Assembly: GCA_028352435.1 (NCBI GenBank)
Contig: JAOMMB010000001.1
Location: forward strand, 62,001 to 126,000
Direction of reading: 5' to 3'
DNA: 64,000 nt
Source: Candidatus Thioglobus sp.
Lineage (GTDB): Bacteria > Pseudomonadota > Gammaproteobacteria > PS1 > Pseudothioglobaceae
Shown: in pieces, positions 11,308-21,478 of the stretch
Position numbering within the stretch: the first letter of the stretch is position 1
Layout of the letters: each line of letters opens with the position of its first letter
Notes under the pieces: generated by a model
What the model saw: the letters and a program-made list of their open reading frames with translations, nothing else
Databases searched by the model: none
Told to the model about the DNA's origin: nothing
Program-made: the position numbers and the translations under genes

Positions 11308-11325
11308 GGTAGGCTTTGCCTATTT
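11308..11325 (+). terminator. Possible weak terminator after the PyrK-like gene
   Basis: A short hairpin TAGGC-TTT-GCCTA (11310-11322) is followed by only a short T tract, so termination is uncertain. Confidence 0.35.
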
Positions 11326-11344
11326 AAAAAAATCGGTAAATAAT

Positions 11345-11983
11345 ATGATTGAACAAAACTTAGCAATAATTCACAATCGTATTAATACCGTTAAACATCC
11401 GCAAAAAGTTACACTCATTGCTGTTAGCAAAACCAAACCCGCCTCAGATTTACAACAAGCTATTGACGCAGGGCAAAAGAATTTTGGTGAAAACTACCTG
11501 CAAGAAGCCTTAGAAAAAATTCAAGCATTAAAAGGTCAAGATTTAATTTGGCATTTTATCGGCCCGATTCAATCTAACAAAACTAAGCAAATTGCTGAAA
11601 ATTTTTCCTGGGTTCATAGTGTAGATCGGCTAAAAATTGCAAAGCGGCTGAATGATCAGCGCCCAGAAAACATGGAAAATCTCAATATTCTTTTACAAGT
11701 TAATATTGACAACGAGTCTACTAAATCGGGCCTGTTAATTGACGAAATTGACGAAATTATTCCCCATTTTGAAAATTTCCGAAATATTTCTTTAAGAGGG
11801 TTTATGTGTATTCCAAGTCCTGATCATCCGGCGCAAAGCTTCGCTAAAATGGCTCAAATACTCAATAAATACCCAAATTTAGACACTTTATCCATGGGAA
11901 TGAGCTCTGATCTTGAGTTAGCCATTGAAAATGGCGCTACTTTCGTGAGAATCGGCTCGGATATCTTCGGAAAAAGGGCATAA
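11345..11983 (+). CDS. yggS: YggS-family PLP homeostasis protein
   Basis: This 212-residue protein binds pyridoxal phosphate through the lysine in IAVSKTKP and controls the vitamin B6 pool; no enzymatic reaction is established for the family. NFGENYLQEAL, WHFIGPIQSNKTK, and LSMGMSSDLELAIENGATFV are conserved family blocks. It lies 42 bp after the PyrK-like gene. Confidence 0.95.
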   Translation: MIEQNLAIIHNRINTVKHPQKVTLIAVSKTKPASDLQQAIDAGQKNFGENYLQEALEKIQALKGQDLIWHFIGPIQSNKTKQIAENFSWVHSVDRLKIAKRLNDQRPENMENLNILLQVNIDNESTKSGLLIDEIDEIIPHFENFRNISLRGFMCIPSPDHPAQSFAKMAQILNKYPNLDTLSMGMSSDLELAIENGATFVRIGSDIFGKRA

Positions 11984-12018
11984 AGTCGTCCGTTTGTAAA
12001 ATTTCCAAATTTTTTTGA

Positions 12019-12024
12019 TATAAT
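12019..12024 (+). promoter_or_regulatory. Putative -10 element, leaderless start for the asparaginase homologue
   Basis: TATAAT ends 7 nt before the ATG at 12032. As for the M48 protease, the transcript would begin at about the start codon, and there is no Shine-Dalgarno sequence. Confidence 0.5.
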
Positions 12025-12031
12025 AATCCCT

Positions 12032-12517
12032 ATGAAAATCAAAGTTTTAATCACTGGTGGCACAATTGATAAAGCCTACAAAGAGCTAACAGGTGAATTG
12101 TCATTCACTGAAACACATATGGTAGATATGTTTAATCGTGGACGCTGTATGGCAGATACACTATCTGAAGTGCTTTTTTTAAAAGATTCTCTGGAAATGG
12201 TGGATTCTGATCGAGGATTTATATTGGATAAATGTCTATCTTGTGATGAGCAACATATTCTAATTACCCATGGCACTGATACTATGGCACAAACGGCCAA
12301 GTTTTTAGCTGAAAAAATTAAAGATAAAACGGTAGTTTTATTCGGATCAATGATTCCTTACTCGGTTGATAACTCTGATGCATTGTTTAATTTGGGCGTA
12401 GCTTTAAGCGCTGTCCAACTTAAAAAACCTGGCGTTTATATTGCCATGAACGGGCGAGTGTTTGACTTTGATCAAGTCAAAAAAGACAAAAGCCTAGGAA
12501 TCTTTATAGACGCCTAG
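12032..12517 (+). CDS. Single-domain asparaginase homologue
   Basis: This protein has only 161 residues, half the length of a normal L-asparaginase (about 330). It matches the N-terminal domain: TGGTID at residues 8-13 includes the nucleophile-type Thr11, and the second catalytic motif is HGTDTM. GSMIPYSVDNSDALFNLG is also conserved. The C-terminal domain is absent and no remnant follows, since an intrinsic terminator overlaps the stop. It may be a stand-alone family rather than a broken gene. Activity and substrate are unknown. Confidence 0.8.
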   Translation: MKIKVLITGGTIDKAYKELTGELSFTETHMVDMFNRGRCMADTLSEVLFLKDSLEMVDSDRGFILDKCLSCDEQHILITHGTDTMAQTAKFLAEKIKDKTVVLFGSMIPYSVDNSDALFNLGVALSAVQLKKPGVYIAMNGRVFDFDQVKKDKSLGIFIDA

Positions 12518-12524
12518 GCTTTTG
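12487..12524 (+). terminator. Intrinsic terminator overlapping the asparaginase stop codon
   Basis: A perfect 12-bp stem (12487-12498 with 12513-12524) contains the CCTAGG core and encloses a 14-nt loop. The TAG stop at 12515-12517 is inside the 3' arm. It may also serve the minus-strand cytochrome gene that ends at 12547. Confidence 0.8.
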
Positions 12525-12546
12525 TTTGAATAAAACTAAAAGCGTT

Positions 12547-12984
12547 TTATTTGATCATATGTTCGATTGCTGCTTTAATTTCGCTATCAGAACAATCCAT
12601 ACAAGTGCCTTTAGGCGGCATAGCGCCAACACCTGAAATAGCAACTTTTACAAGGTCGCTAATACCACGTTCAACTCTTGGCGCCCAATCTGCTTTATTG
12701 GCAAACTTAGGGGCACCCATAACGCCAACGCTATGGCAACTAGCGCAAGAAGCAGTATAAACATCTTCACCACTTCTTGCTTTAGCGGCTGTTTTAACAG
12801 GCGCTTTAACTGCATTAACGTCAATATCGCCTGCTAAGTAAACTTGACCTAAAGGCTTAATGCGTTCTACAACTGTCAAATTGTCATTGTAGCCAACGTG
12901 CACTAGATCGCTAAAGAATGCTTTAGTGCTAATAATAGCTGCAAAAATAATGATAATTGCTGCAACTGAGTTTTTAAAGTACAT
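12547..12984 (-). CDS. Cytochrome c5-like protein, membrane anchored
   Basis: This 145-residue protein has an N-terminal membrane helix (residues 6-20), a linker, and a class I haem domain with CASCH at 80-84. The probable Met ligand is in GVGAMPPKGTCMDCSD, and the extra Cys pair CMDC is a hallmark of cytochrome c5. The ATG at 12984 has AAGGA upstream; a longer frame to 13026 is less likely. It is divergent from the yhdP-like gene and likely transfers electrons in the periplasm. Confidence 0.9.
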   Translation of the reverse strand: MYFKNSVAAIIIIFAAIISTKAFFSDLVHVGYNDNLTVVERIKPLGQVYLAGDIDVNAVKAPVKTAAKARSGEDVYTASCASCHSVGVMGAPKFANKADWAPRVERGISDLVKVAISGVGAMPPKGTCMDCSDSEIKAAIEHMIK

Positions 12985-13038
12985 GATGATTTCCTTGGTT
13001 AGTAAGATATAATTATCAAAGAGCAAAATTATAACAGA

Positions 13039-15525
13039 ATGATTAAGAGAACACTATCAAATGGCGTTAAAGTACTAAAAGTAAGCACTTGGTTGAGTGC
13101 TATTTTTTCTGTTTTATTGATCTTGATTGTTGGTTTTTTTGTCGTATTTCCAAGCTTTCTAAAAGCTCCAATTGAGTCCGAATTGAGCGAAGTAACAGGG
13201 CTTGAGGTTCAATTATCGGCCGTAAGTTTTGAGCTTGATTGGGATGGCGTTACCTTAAATGTCGATGAGTTGACGTTTAATGATCAAATTTCCAAGCAAA
13301 ATTTAGCCAAAATTCAAGATCTACATTGGCGTATTAAGTTATCAAGCCTCTTAGAGGATGAGTATCACCCTGACCAGGTTTATATTGATACACTTGTTTT
13401 AAATGCGAATCAAAAATCTGATAGTACTAGTTTTTCACTTGATGAACTTAAGCGCTTATTGTCATTAAAAACGCTAGAAATAGCTAGTTTTTTTGAATCG
13501 TTAAATATTAATAAAACACTAATTCAAGGTGAGCAAACGATTGAGATAGCACCTTTGAGTATTGGTCGTCATGACGACCAGTTATTGATGCGTGTTTCTA
13601 ATCAGCTGATAAATGATCAAAAATTTGATTTAATGATCACGCTATCTGCAAAACAATTGGATCATGATGGGTTCTTAACGCTGCCTATCGTGCTTAGCAA
13701 TGATGAAATATTATTATCTTCAAATCTTATGATTTATCGTCAAAATGATGATGATTATGTTGAATTTTCAGGTTTTATTGAGCAAATAAAAGCCACAAGA
13801 CTTGATGAATATTTGCCAGCGATGCTTATTGGGGAATCCACTAATCAGTGGATGAGGCGCGGATTTAAATCAGGATTACTTCAAGATATCAAGTTGAACG
13901 TGGTTAAAAATATCTCGCAAGATTTACCTATTAAAATTAATCTAGTCGCACATTTAACTCAATCGGAGTTGGTCTTTAATTCTGACTGGCAAGCGCTTCA
14001 AAATTTGGATGCTAATATTAGCACCAACGGCAAGTCTATCAATGTATTGGTTAATAGCACCACACTTTATGATTTGCCATTAAAACAAATTACCCTTGCT
14101 ATACCTGATATGAGTCAAGCTCAATTAGATGTGTCGATGGTTGGAAAAATCAATACCGATAGTGAAGCTTTGACTGCCTTTTTAGCAAACGCACCTTCGG
14201 GCAGCACCGTTAAAGATGTGATTAAACAGTTCACATTAAAGGGTCCACTTACTGGTGATCTTGACTTGATCATTCCACTAGATAATCGGGCTTCGACCTT
14301 AGATATCGATCTATCTATTAAAGATAACCAGCTAACAACGCTAGATGGCGCTGTGGTTGTTGAGAATTATAATTCTACCATTGCTTTTCATGATGATAAT
14401 ATTACTACTAGTGGCGTAGGAAAAATACGTAATATGCCTTTTGATATTCGCATTAATCCTAACAATAGGCACGATGATAAAGAAGCCTCTTTTGCGGTAG
14501 AGTTGATCAACAATGATAGCAATTTTGAGCTTTACTTAACAAGACGATTAGATGAATCTTGGCGCGCTAGAGTTGAATCTGAAACTCTTAAAACCAATAT
14601 AGAAATTGGACTAAGTGAAGGCCTGCCTAGTGTGAGAATTTTGGGTCTTCAGGCTACAACCTTTGATAGTATTAAAGGCGATTGGAATATTGAACCTAAT
14701 GATTTTCCAAGTATGTATTTAAGTGCTCACGGTGTATTTATTGATGAGCAAATAATTCCGAATTTTAGTGCCAAGCTAGAATCAAAAGATAATATATTAA
14801 AGATTAGCGATTTAACCCTTGAAGGTATTGGAGTTGGTGAGCAAGATTTGCATTTTAATGGTGCTTGGGTAGCTGGAAAAACTGGTTTAATAGCCAAAGC
14901 AAATGGCGACGCTTTGAGTGAATTTTTAGAGAAAATAAATTACAAAGAAAAAGTGAATGGCGGTAAGTTTGACATAGATATTCGTCTGTTTTGTGATTGT
15001 TCACCTTGGAATATGAATATAAAAGAAATTAGTGGCATTGCTAAAATGAATATTAAACAAGGTGTGTTTACTAATCAAGATCCTAATATTGGTCGAGTTT
15101 TGTCTTTGTTGAATATTAAATCTGCTGCCAAGCGATTAAAACTTGATGTGAAAGACCTGACAGATAAAGGCTTTACTTATGACAATATTAATGCGCAAAT
15201 TACCTTGCAAGATTCGGTTGCAAAAATCAACAGCTTTAAGTTAAGTTCAAGCTCTAGTGATATCACCCTGACTGGGCAAAGTAATATCAGTGATCAAGTG
15301 TATGATATTGAAGCGAAAGTGATTCCAGCTTTTGGAGATGCAGTGCCAGCAGTTACCTATCTTGCAGGCGGCGGTTTGATTGGGCTGGGTGTGTGGTTAG
15401 TGGATGAAAGTGTGTTTGAAGGAAAATTGATTGATAAGATTGTTGATCAAGTTGTAGAATTTAAATATAAAATTATAGGCCCGTGGGATGACCCCACTAT
15501 TGAAAACATATCAAGTATTTTATGA
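13039..15525 (+). CDS. yhdP: YhdP/AsmA-like envelope protein
   Basis: This 828-residue protein has one N-terminal membrane helix (about residues 17-40) and a long beta-rich periplasmic part of the AsmA/YhdP superfamily, which is implicated in phospholipid transport to the outer membrane. The C terminus (IGRVLSLLNIKSAAKRLKLD, then the glycine-rich AGGGLIGLG) is the clearest YhdP signature. It is much shorter than E. coli YhdP (about 1270 residues). tldD follows with a 4-bp overlap, the same order as in E. coli. Confidence 0.85.
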   Translation: MIKRTLSNGVKVLKVSTWLSAIFSVLLILIVGFFVVFPSFLKAPIESELSEVTGLEVQLSAVSFELDWDGVTLNVDELTFNDQISKQNLAKIQDLHWRIKLSSLLEDEYHPDQVYIDTLVLNANQKSDSTSFSLDELKRLLSLKTLEIASFFESLNINKTLIQGEQTIEIAPLSIGRHDDQLLMRVSNQLINDQKFDLMITLSAKQLDHDGFLTLPIVLSNDEILLSSNLMIYRQNDDDYVEFSGFIEQIKATRLDEYLPAMLIGESTNQWMRRGFKSGLLQDIKLNVVKNISQDLPIKINLVAHLTQSELVFNSDWQALQNLDANISTNGKSINVLVNSTTLYDLPLKQITLAIPDMSQAQLDVSMVGKINTDSEALTAFLANAPSGSTVKDVIKQFTLKGPLTGDLDLIIPLDNRASTLDIDLSIKDNQLTTLDGAVVVENYNSTIAFHDDNITTSGVGKIRNMPFDIRINPNNRHDDKEASFAVELINNDSNFELYLTRRLDESWRARVESETLKTNIEIGLSEGLPSVRILGLQATTFDSIKGDWNIEPNDFPSMYLSAHGVFIDEQIIPNFSAKLESKDNILKISDLTLEGIGVGEQDLHFNGAWVAGKTGLIAKANGDALSEFLEKINYKEKVNGGKFDIDIRLFCDCSPWNMNIKEISGIAKMNIKQGVFTNQDPNIGRVLSLLNIKSAAKRLKLDVKDLTDKGFTYDNINAQITLQDSVAKINSFKLSSSSSDITLTGQSNISDQVYDIEAKVIPAFGDAVPAVTYLAGGGLIGLGVWLVDESVFEGKLIDKIVDQVVEFKYKIIGPWDDPTIENISSIL

Positions 15526-16946
15526 TCGAACAATTACTAGATGATCACCATCTAAATCAAGAAAAAATTTATTCATTATTATCGTCTTTATCAGACAAAA
15601 CTCCTGATTATGCTGATTTGTATTTTCAGTATTCGGTTGCCGAATCTTGGTTTTTAGAAGAAAGTATTGTTAAATCAGGCACTTACGATATTAGTCATGG
15701 CGTGGGTGCTCGCAGTGTTAATGGCGAACAAACCGGCTTTGCTTATTCAGATGATTTAAATATAGAGGCTATTGATAAAGCCATTAGTTTTGCTAAAGGA
15801 ATTAGCGCTAGCAATACACCTGTGCAAATGCAGACTTTTCAATCAGTGCCTGAAATAGCTAAATATAGTGGCCTAAACCCGTTGGGCAGTTTAAGCTCTA
15901 AAGAGAAAGTAGATTTTTTAAATCGTATTGATATACTGGCTAGAAAAGAGCCAAAAGTAAAGCAAGTCAGCGCATCTATTTCTGGCGCTTATTCTGAAGT
16001 GCTAATTGCTTCAAGTGATGGGGTTTATCAGAAAGATTATCGTCCTATGGTTCGCGTTAGTGTGAGCGTGATTGTTGAGCACAATGGACGCATTGAGTCA
16101 GCGTCAAGTGGTGGTGGCGGTCGTTATGATTATCGTTATTTTATTGACCATAATCTAGATGAAATTTATGTTGCTGAAGCAATCAGACAAGCGTTAGTGG
16201 CTCTAGAGTCGAAAGGTGCGCCAGCAGGCAATATGCCTGTTATTTTGGGCCCAGGTTGGCCAGGTGTTTTGCTACATGAAGCCATTGGTCACGGCCTAGA
16301 AGGAGATTTTAATCGCAAAGGCTCTTCGGTTTTCACCGACAGAATTGGTGAGCAAGTTGCTAGTTCAAAATGTAGTATTGTTGATAATGGTACGTTAGCT
16401 AACAGACGTGGCAGTTTAACGGTAGATGATGAAGGTGTGCCAACCCAAAATACGACATTGATTGAAAACGGCATACTCAAAGGCTATTTGTTCGACAAAA
16501 TGAACGCCAAGCTGATGGGGGTTGAATCAACTGGTAATGGTCGACGTGAATCTTATGCACATATGCCTATGCCAAGAATGACCAATACTTACATGCTTAA
16601 TGGTAATGATAATCTTGATGACATGATAGCTTCTGTTGATGATGGTATTTATGCCCTTAATTTTGATGGCGGCCAAGTTGATATCACTTCCGGTAAATTT
16701 GTATTTAGTGCCAATGAAGCGTACTTAATTAAAAATGGAAAAATCTCTCATCCTATTAAAGGTGCCACGTTAATTGGCTCTGGTGATGAAGTGTTAAAAA
16801 AAATCTCTATGGTGGCAAACGACTTAAAGCTGGATGGCGGTATTGGTGTATGCGGCAAAGATGGGCAATCTGTGCCAGTTGGTGTCGGCCAGCCAAGCCT
16901 TAAGATTGACGAATTAACTGTCGGTGGAACGCAGTTAAATTCATAA
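15522..16946 (+). CDS. tldD: Metalloprotease TldD
   Basis: TldD (with TldE/PmbA) forms a zinc protease that degrades unfolded peptides and matures some peptide natural products. The metal motif HEAIGH is at residues 252-257 in PGVLLHEAIGHGLEGDF. The length of 474 residues is near the family norm of about 480. pmbA is not in the window. The start overlaps the yhdP-like stop by 4 bp. Confidence 0.95.
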   Translation: MIEQLLDDHHLNQEKIYSLLSSLSDKTPDYADLYFQYSVAESWFLEESIVKSGTYDISHGVGARSVNGEQTGFAYSDDLNIEAIDKAISFAKGISASNTPVQMQTFQSVPEIAKYSGLNPLGSLSSKEKVDFLNRIDILARKEPKVKQVSASISGAYSEVLIASSDGVYQKDYRPMVRVSVSVIVEHNGRIESASSGGGGRYDYRYFIDHNLDEIYVAEAIRQALVALESKGAPAGNMPVILGPGWPGVLLHEAIGHGLEGDFNRKGSSVFTDRIGEQVASSKCSIVDNGTLANRRGSLTVDDEGVPTQNTTLIENGILKGYLFDKMNAKLMGVESTGNGRRESYAHMPMPRMTNTYMLNGNDNLDDMIASVDDGIYALNFDGGQVDITSGKFVFSANEAYLIKNGKISHPIKGATLIGSGDEVLKKISMVANDLKLDGGIGVCGKDGQSVPVGVGQPSLKIDELTVGGTQLNS

Positions 16947-16985
16947 AATGCACACTTTCACACATCATATAATGAATAAATTAGA

Positions 16986-16991
16986 TATAAT
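16986..16991 (+). promoter_or_regulatory. Putative -10 element of the nuo operon
   Basis: Two TATAAT boxes (16968-16973 and 16986-16991) lie in the 63-bp gap before nuoA. Neither has a strong -35 match. The nearer one would give a leader of only about ten bases. Confidence 0.45.
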
Positions 16992-17009
16992 GTTCGGATT
17001 GAAATTTCT

Positions 17010-17381
17010 ATGTTGGAGCGCTGGGTGTTAGAAAACTATCTACCTATTGTTGTATTTATCATGTTGGGACTTGGATTTGGTGCTGGACCAATGTTAATTG
17101 GTTATTTGCTAGGTCCAAGTAAGCCTGACGAAGAAAAAAACTCTCAGTTTGAATGTGGGTTCCCTGCTTTTGACGATTCACGTATGTACTTTAATGTGCG
17201 TTATTATTTAGTCGCTATCTTGTTTATTTTGTTTGACTTAGAAGTGGCATTTGTTTTTCCATGGGCTGTCGTGCAATCTCAACTTGGATGGTTTGGATTT
17301 ATCGCAATTAGCATTTTTTTATTCTTATTAGTAGTTGGCTTTATTTTCGAATGGAAACATGGCGCACTGGAGTGGGAGTAG
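17010..17381 (+). CDS. nuoA: NADH-quinone oxidoreductase subunit A
   Basis: A 123-residue membrane subunit of complex I with three predicted helices. The conserved loop [21 protein letters not shown] and the [12 protein letters not shown] segment identify NuoA. It is the first gene of a complete nuoA-N operon whose genes are separated by a few bases or overlap. Confidence 0.97.
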   Translation: MLERWVLENYLPIVVFIMLGLGFGAGPMLIGYLLGPSKPDEEKNSQFECGFPAFDDSRMYFNVRYYLVAILFILFDLEVAFVFPWAVVQSQLGWFGFIAISIFLFLLVVGFIFEWKHGALEWE

Positions 17382-17384
17382 AAG

Positions 17385-17864
17385 ATGGCTATTGAAGGTT
17401 TAATGAAAGAAGGGTTTGTTACCACTTCTCTTGATAGTGTCATTAATTGGGCGCGTACTGGCTCACTATGGCCAATGACATTTGGCTTAGCTTGTTGTGC
17501 GGTAGAAATGATGGAAGCAGGTTCTTCACGTTATGACTTAGATCGCTTTGGTATTGTCTTTAGACCAACTCCTCGTCAATCAGATTTAATGATTGTCGCT
17601 GGCACACTGACCAATAAAATGGCACCTGCCTTGCGCAAAGTTTACGATCAAATGCCAGAGCCTCGATGGGTTATCTCCATGGGTTCATGTGCAAATGGTG
17701 GCGGCTATTATCATTACTCTTATGCGGTAGTTCGTGGTTGTGATCGCATTGTCCCTGTTGATATTTATGTACCAGGTTGTCCGCCAACTGCAGAAGCATT
17801 GTTGTATGGTATTATGCAATTGCAAGATAAAATTCGTCGCACTAACACTATTGCCCGTACATAA
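17385..17864 (+). CDS. nuoB: NADH-quinone oxidoreductase subunit B
   Basis: This 159-residue subunit binds the terminal cluster N2 that reduces quinone. The tandem cysteines in [10 protein letters not shown], the Cys in [15 protein letters not shown] and the Cys in [12 protein letters not shown] are the four N2 ligands. It starts 3 bp after nuoA. Confidence 0.98.
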   Translation: MAIEGLMKEGFVTTSLDSVINWARTGSLWPMTFGLACCAVEMMEAGSSRYDLDRFGIVFRPTPRQSDLMIVAGTLTNKMAPALRKVYDQMPEPRWVISMGSCANGGGYYHYSYAVVRGCDRIVPVDIYVPGCPPTAEALLYGIMQLQDKIRRTNTIART

Positions 17865-17866
17865 CC

Positions 17867-18481
17867 ATGCAAAAATTAATAGAACAATTAGAAGAAATTT
17901 TTGAAGGCGCTGATTTAGTTTCAGCTTATGGTGAGCTTACATTGACTGTTGATAGTGCCAATATTATTGATACTTGTCTAAAGCTTCGCGATCAACTTGC
18001 ATTTGATACTTTGATAGATCTATGTGGTGTTGATTACCTAACCTATGGGCAATCAGAGTGGGCTCATGATTCAAGTAACTCTGGCTATTCTAGAGGTCGA
18101 AGTGCACAAGGCGGAGAAGATAGGCATCAGCAGCGTTTTGCAGTGGTTTATCATTTACTTTCTGTCAGTAAAAATTATCGAATTCGAGTTAAAGCATTTG
18201 TTGATGAGGCTGAACCAATTATTAAGTCGGTGACTGATATTTGGGCATCGGCTGATTGGTATGAGCGTGAGGCGTTTGACCTAATGGGAATTTTGTTTGA
18301 AAATCATACTGATCTACGTCGAATTTTGACGGACTATGGTTTTGTTGGCCACCCACTGCGCAAAGACTTCCCACAGATTGGTGAGGTAGAAATGCGATAT
18401 GATGAAGAACTTGGTCGAGTTGTTTATGAAAAAGTAAGTATCGAGCCTAATATTAGCGTTCCTAAAGTAATCAGGAAGTAA
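17867..18481 (+). CDS. nuoC: NADH-quinone oxidoreductase subunit C
   Basis: A 204-residue hydrophilic subunit of the connecting module. The [20 protein letters not shown] block and the C-terminal [20 protein letters not shown] block are diagnostic. It is a separate gene from nuoD, unlike the fused nuoCD of E. coli. Confidence 0.97.
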   Translation: MQKLIEQLEEIFEGADLVSAYGELTLTVDSANIIDTCLKLRDQLAFDTLIDLCGVDYLTYGQSEWAHDSSNSGYSRGRSAQGGEDRHQQRFAVVYHLLSVSKNYRIRVKAFVDEAEPIIKSVTDIWASADWYEREAFDLMGILFENHTDLRRILTDYGFVGHPLRKDFPQIGEVEMRYDEELGRVVYEKVSIEPNISVPKVIRK

Positions 18482-18483
18482 AT

Positions 18484-19737
18484 ATGTCTGAAATGCGTAA
18501 CTATACACTTAACTTTGGCCCTCAGCATCCAGCTGCGCACGGCGTACTGCGCCTAATTCTAGAGATTGATGGCGAAGTTATTGAACGTGCTGATCCACAT
18601 ATTGGCCTACTTCATCGCGGTACAGAGAAACTAGTCGAGTCCAAGCCATATAACCAATCTATTGGTTATATGGATCGTCTAGATTACGTTTCTATGATGT
18701 GTAATGAGCATGCTTATGTGATGGCAATTGAAACCATGCTTGAGCTTGAAGTGCCAGAACGCGCTCAATATATTCGTGTTATGTTTGATGAAATTACCCG
18801 GATTCTTAACCACCTAATGTGGCTAGGTACCCATGCATTGGATGTTGGTGCAATGAGTATTTTTCTATATGCTTTTCGTGAACGTGAGAAATTGATTGAT
18901 TGTTATGAAGCGGTTTCAGGCTCACGTATGCATGCAACTTATTATCGCCCAGGTGGGGTATATCGTGATCTACCAGATCGTATGCCAAAATATTTAAAAA
19001 CAGATTCTCGAAGCGACAAAGAAATAACAGCATTGAATGTAAATCGTCAAGGCTCATTACTTGACTTTATTGATGATTTTGTAAAAGAATTTCCACGCCA
19101 CATTAAGCAGTATGACGATTTATTGACCGAAAATAGAATTTGGAAACAGCGTTTAGTGAATATTGGTATTGTTAGTGCTAAGCGCGCAAAACAATTAGGT
19201 TTTACTGGTCCCATGTTGAGAGGATCTGGCGTCGCTTGGGATTTAAGAAAAAATCAACCTTATGCTGTTTATGATAAATTAGAATTTGATATTCCAGTGG
19301 GCGTAACAGGTGACAGTTATGATCGTTACTTGGTAAGAATGGAAGAGTTGCGTCAATCTAATAAAATTATTGGCCAATGTGTGTCATGGCTAAAAGCAAA
19401 CCCTGGTCCGGTGATGAGTGATGATAAAAAAGTTACACCACCTAAACGCACAAATATGAAAGACGATATGGAGTCTTTGATTCATCACTTTAAATTGTTC
19501 ACTGAAGGTTATTCATTGCCAGAGGGTGAAGTTTACAAAGCCATTGAACACCCTAAAGGCGAGTTTGGTATTTACCTTATCTCTGATGGCGCAAACAAGC
19601 CTTACCGCGTTAAGATTAGGGCGCCTGGTTTTGCACATTTGGCTTCTATGGATGAAATGTCTAAAGGGCATATGCTATCTGATGTGGTAACTATTATTGG
19701 AACGCAGGATATTGTTTTTGGAGAAATTGACAGATAA
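18484..19737 (+). CDS. nuoD: NADH-quinone oxidoreductase subunit D
   Basis: This 417-residue 49-kDa-type subunit forms the quinone site with NuoB. The N-terminal [21 protein letters not shown] block, [12 protein letters not shown] and the C-terminal DIVFGEIDR ending are canonical. AGGAAG precedes its ATG. The stop shares one base with the nuoE start. Confidence 0.98.
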   Translation: MSEMRNYTLNFGPQHPAAHGVLRLILEIDGEVIERADPHIGLLHRGTEKLVESKPYNQSIGYMDRLDYVSMMCNEHAYVMAIETMLELEVPERAQYIRVMFDEITRILNHLMWLGTHALDVGAMSIFLYAFREREKLIDCYEAVSGSRMHATYYRPGGVYRDLPDRMPKYLKTDSRSDKEITALNVNRQGSLLDFIDDFVKEFPRHIKQYDDLLTENRIWKQRLVNIGIVSAKRAKQLGFTGPMLRGSGVAWDLRKNQPYAVYDKLEFDIPVGVTGDSYDRYLVRMEELRQSNKIIGQCVSWLKANPGPVMSDDKKVTPPKRTNMKDDMESLIHHFKLFTEGYSLPEGEVYKAIEHPKGEFGIYLISDGANKPYRVKIRAPGFAHLASMDEMSKGHMLSDVVTIIGTQDIVFGEIDR

Positions 19738-20213
19738 TGATAATCTCAGATAATACGAAAAAACAAATAGATAGCTGGATTGAAAAATATCCACAAGGTA
19801 AGCAAAGCTCTGCAGTAATGGAAGCTTTAAAATTGGTTCAAGCAGAAAATGACAACCAGCTAACATCAGAAGCAATCCAAGCTGTAGCTGATTATTTAGA
19901 TATGCCGGGTATTGCTGCTGCTGAAGTGGCTACATTTTATGAAAATTACAATCATAAGCCTGTGGGCAAACATATTATTCGATTTTGTCATAATATTTCG
20001 TGCATGTTGAATGGTGCTGATGATTTAATTACTCATCTTGAAACTAAATTAGGCGTTAAAACCGGAGAGGTTACTAAAGATGGTTTGATTAGCGTGAAAA
20101 AAGTGGAATGTTTAGGTGCTTGCGTAGGCGCACCTATGTTCCAAATTGATGATCAGTATTATGAACACCTAACAGCTGACAAGATTGATGACATTGTGGA
20201 TGGTTTAAAATGA
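19737..20213 (+). CDS. nuoE: NADH-quinone oxidoreductase subunit E
   Basis: A 158-residue subunit carrying a thioredoxin-like 2Fe-2S cluster (N1a). The ligands are in FCHNISCML and [18 protein letters not shown] is conserved. It overlaps nuoD by one base and nuoF by four. Confidence 0.97.
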   Translation: MIISDNTKKQIDSWIEKYPQGKQSSAVMEALKLVQAENDNQLTSEAIQAVADYLDMPGIAAAEVATFYENYNHKPVGKHIIRFCHNISCMLNGADDLITHLETKLGVKTGEVTKDGLISVKKVECLGACVGAPMFQIDDQYYEHLTADKIDDIVDGLK

Positions 20214-21478
20214 ATGAAGTTTGTTTTAAAAACATAGATAAAGACCAATGTTGGTCGCTAGAAACCTATGAGGCTACTGGTGGTTATAGCACTTGGCGTA
20301 AAATTCTTAAAGGTGAATATACACCTGATGAAATTATTAATGAATTAAAAACTTCAGGCCTTAGGGGTCGCGGTGGTGCAGGCTTCCCAACAGGGTTGAA
20401 ATGGAGCTTTATGCCGCGCAACGCGCAAGGGCAAAAATATGTCGTTTGTAATTCAGATGAGGGCGAGCCAGGTACTTGCAAAGATCGTGATATTTTGCGA
20501 TTTAATCCACATTCAGTCATTGAAGGTATGGCGATTGGTAGTTTTGTGATGAATGCAACTATTGGTTATAACTATATCCGTGGTGAATTTATGGAGCCGT
20601 TTAACCGATTTGAAGGCGCTCTTAAAGAAGCTTATGCAGCTGGCTTATTAGGTAAAAATATTAATGGTTCAGAGGTAAGTTTTGATCTTTACTCTCATCT
20701 AGGCGCAGGCGCTTATATTGTTGGTGAAGAGACAGCCTTATTAGAATCTCTTGAAGGTAAAAAAGGTCAGCCAAGATTTAAACCGCCATTCCCTGCAAAT
20801 GTTGGCCTATATGGCAAGCCTACCACTATCAATAACACTGAAAGCTTTGCTTCTGTGCCAGAGATTATGTCTAAAGGTGGTCAGTGGTTTGCTGATCTTG
20901 GTGTGGAAAATTCTGGTGGCACCAAGTTATTCTCAGTATCTGGACATGTTAATAACCCAGCTAATTTTGAAGTGTCTATGGGTATGCCATTTTCAGAGCT
21001 ATTAGAGCTTGCAGGCGGCATGCGAAATGGCGCAAAACTTAAAGCGGTCATTCCCGGTGGATCTTCTACCCCTGTTTTAACAGCAGAAGCTGCTATGGGT
21101 ATGACTATGGATTACGATGGTATTGATAAAGCAGGCTCAATGCTTGGTGCGGGTTCTGTGATTATTATGGACGAGTCAACCTGTATGGTTAAAGCATTGA
21201 CGCGTTTGGCACACTTTTATTATGATGAATCTTGTGGGCAATGTACCCCTTGTCGCGAAGGTACAGGCTGGTTATATCGAGTTCTAAAACGTATTATGGA
21301 CGGCAAAGGTAAAGCTGAAGATATTGATTTACTCATGAGTGTGCAAGAAAAAATTATGGGCAATACGATTTGTGCCCTGGGTGATGCTGCAGCAATGCCA
21401 GTTGAAAGTTTCTTGAGAAATTTCCGTGAAGAGTTTGAATACTATATTGAACATGGAAAAAGCATGGTGGAGAAATAA
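20210..21478 (+). CDS. nuoF: NADH-quinone oxidoreductase subunit F
   Basis: This 422-residue subunit binds NADH, FMN and cluster N3. [17 protein letters not shown] and the [19 protein letters not shown] block form the nucleotide sites, and the 4Fe-4S ligands lie in [12 protein letters not shown] plus a Cys in [14 protein letters not shown]. Confidence 0.98.
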   Translation: MNEVCFKNIDKDQCWSLETYEATGGYSTWRKILKGEYTPDEIINELKTSGLRGRGGAGFPTGLKWSFMPRNAQGQKYVVCNSDEGEPGTCKDRDILRFNPHSVIEGMAIGSFVMNATIGYNYIRGEFMEPFNRFEGALKEAYAAGLLGKNINGSEVSFDLYSHLGAGAYIVGEETALLESLEGKKGQPRFKPPFPANVGLYGKPTTINNTESFASVPEIMSKGGQWFADLGVENSGGTKLFSVSGHVNNPANFEVSMGMPFSELLELAGGMRNGAKLKAVIPGGSSTPVLTAEAAMGMTMDYDGIDKAGSMLGAGSVIIMDESTCMVKALTRLAHFYYDESCGQCTPCREGTGWLYRVLKRIMDGKGKAEDIDLLMSVQEKIMGNTICALGDAAAMPVESFLRNFREEFEYYIEHGKSMVEK

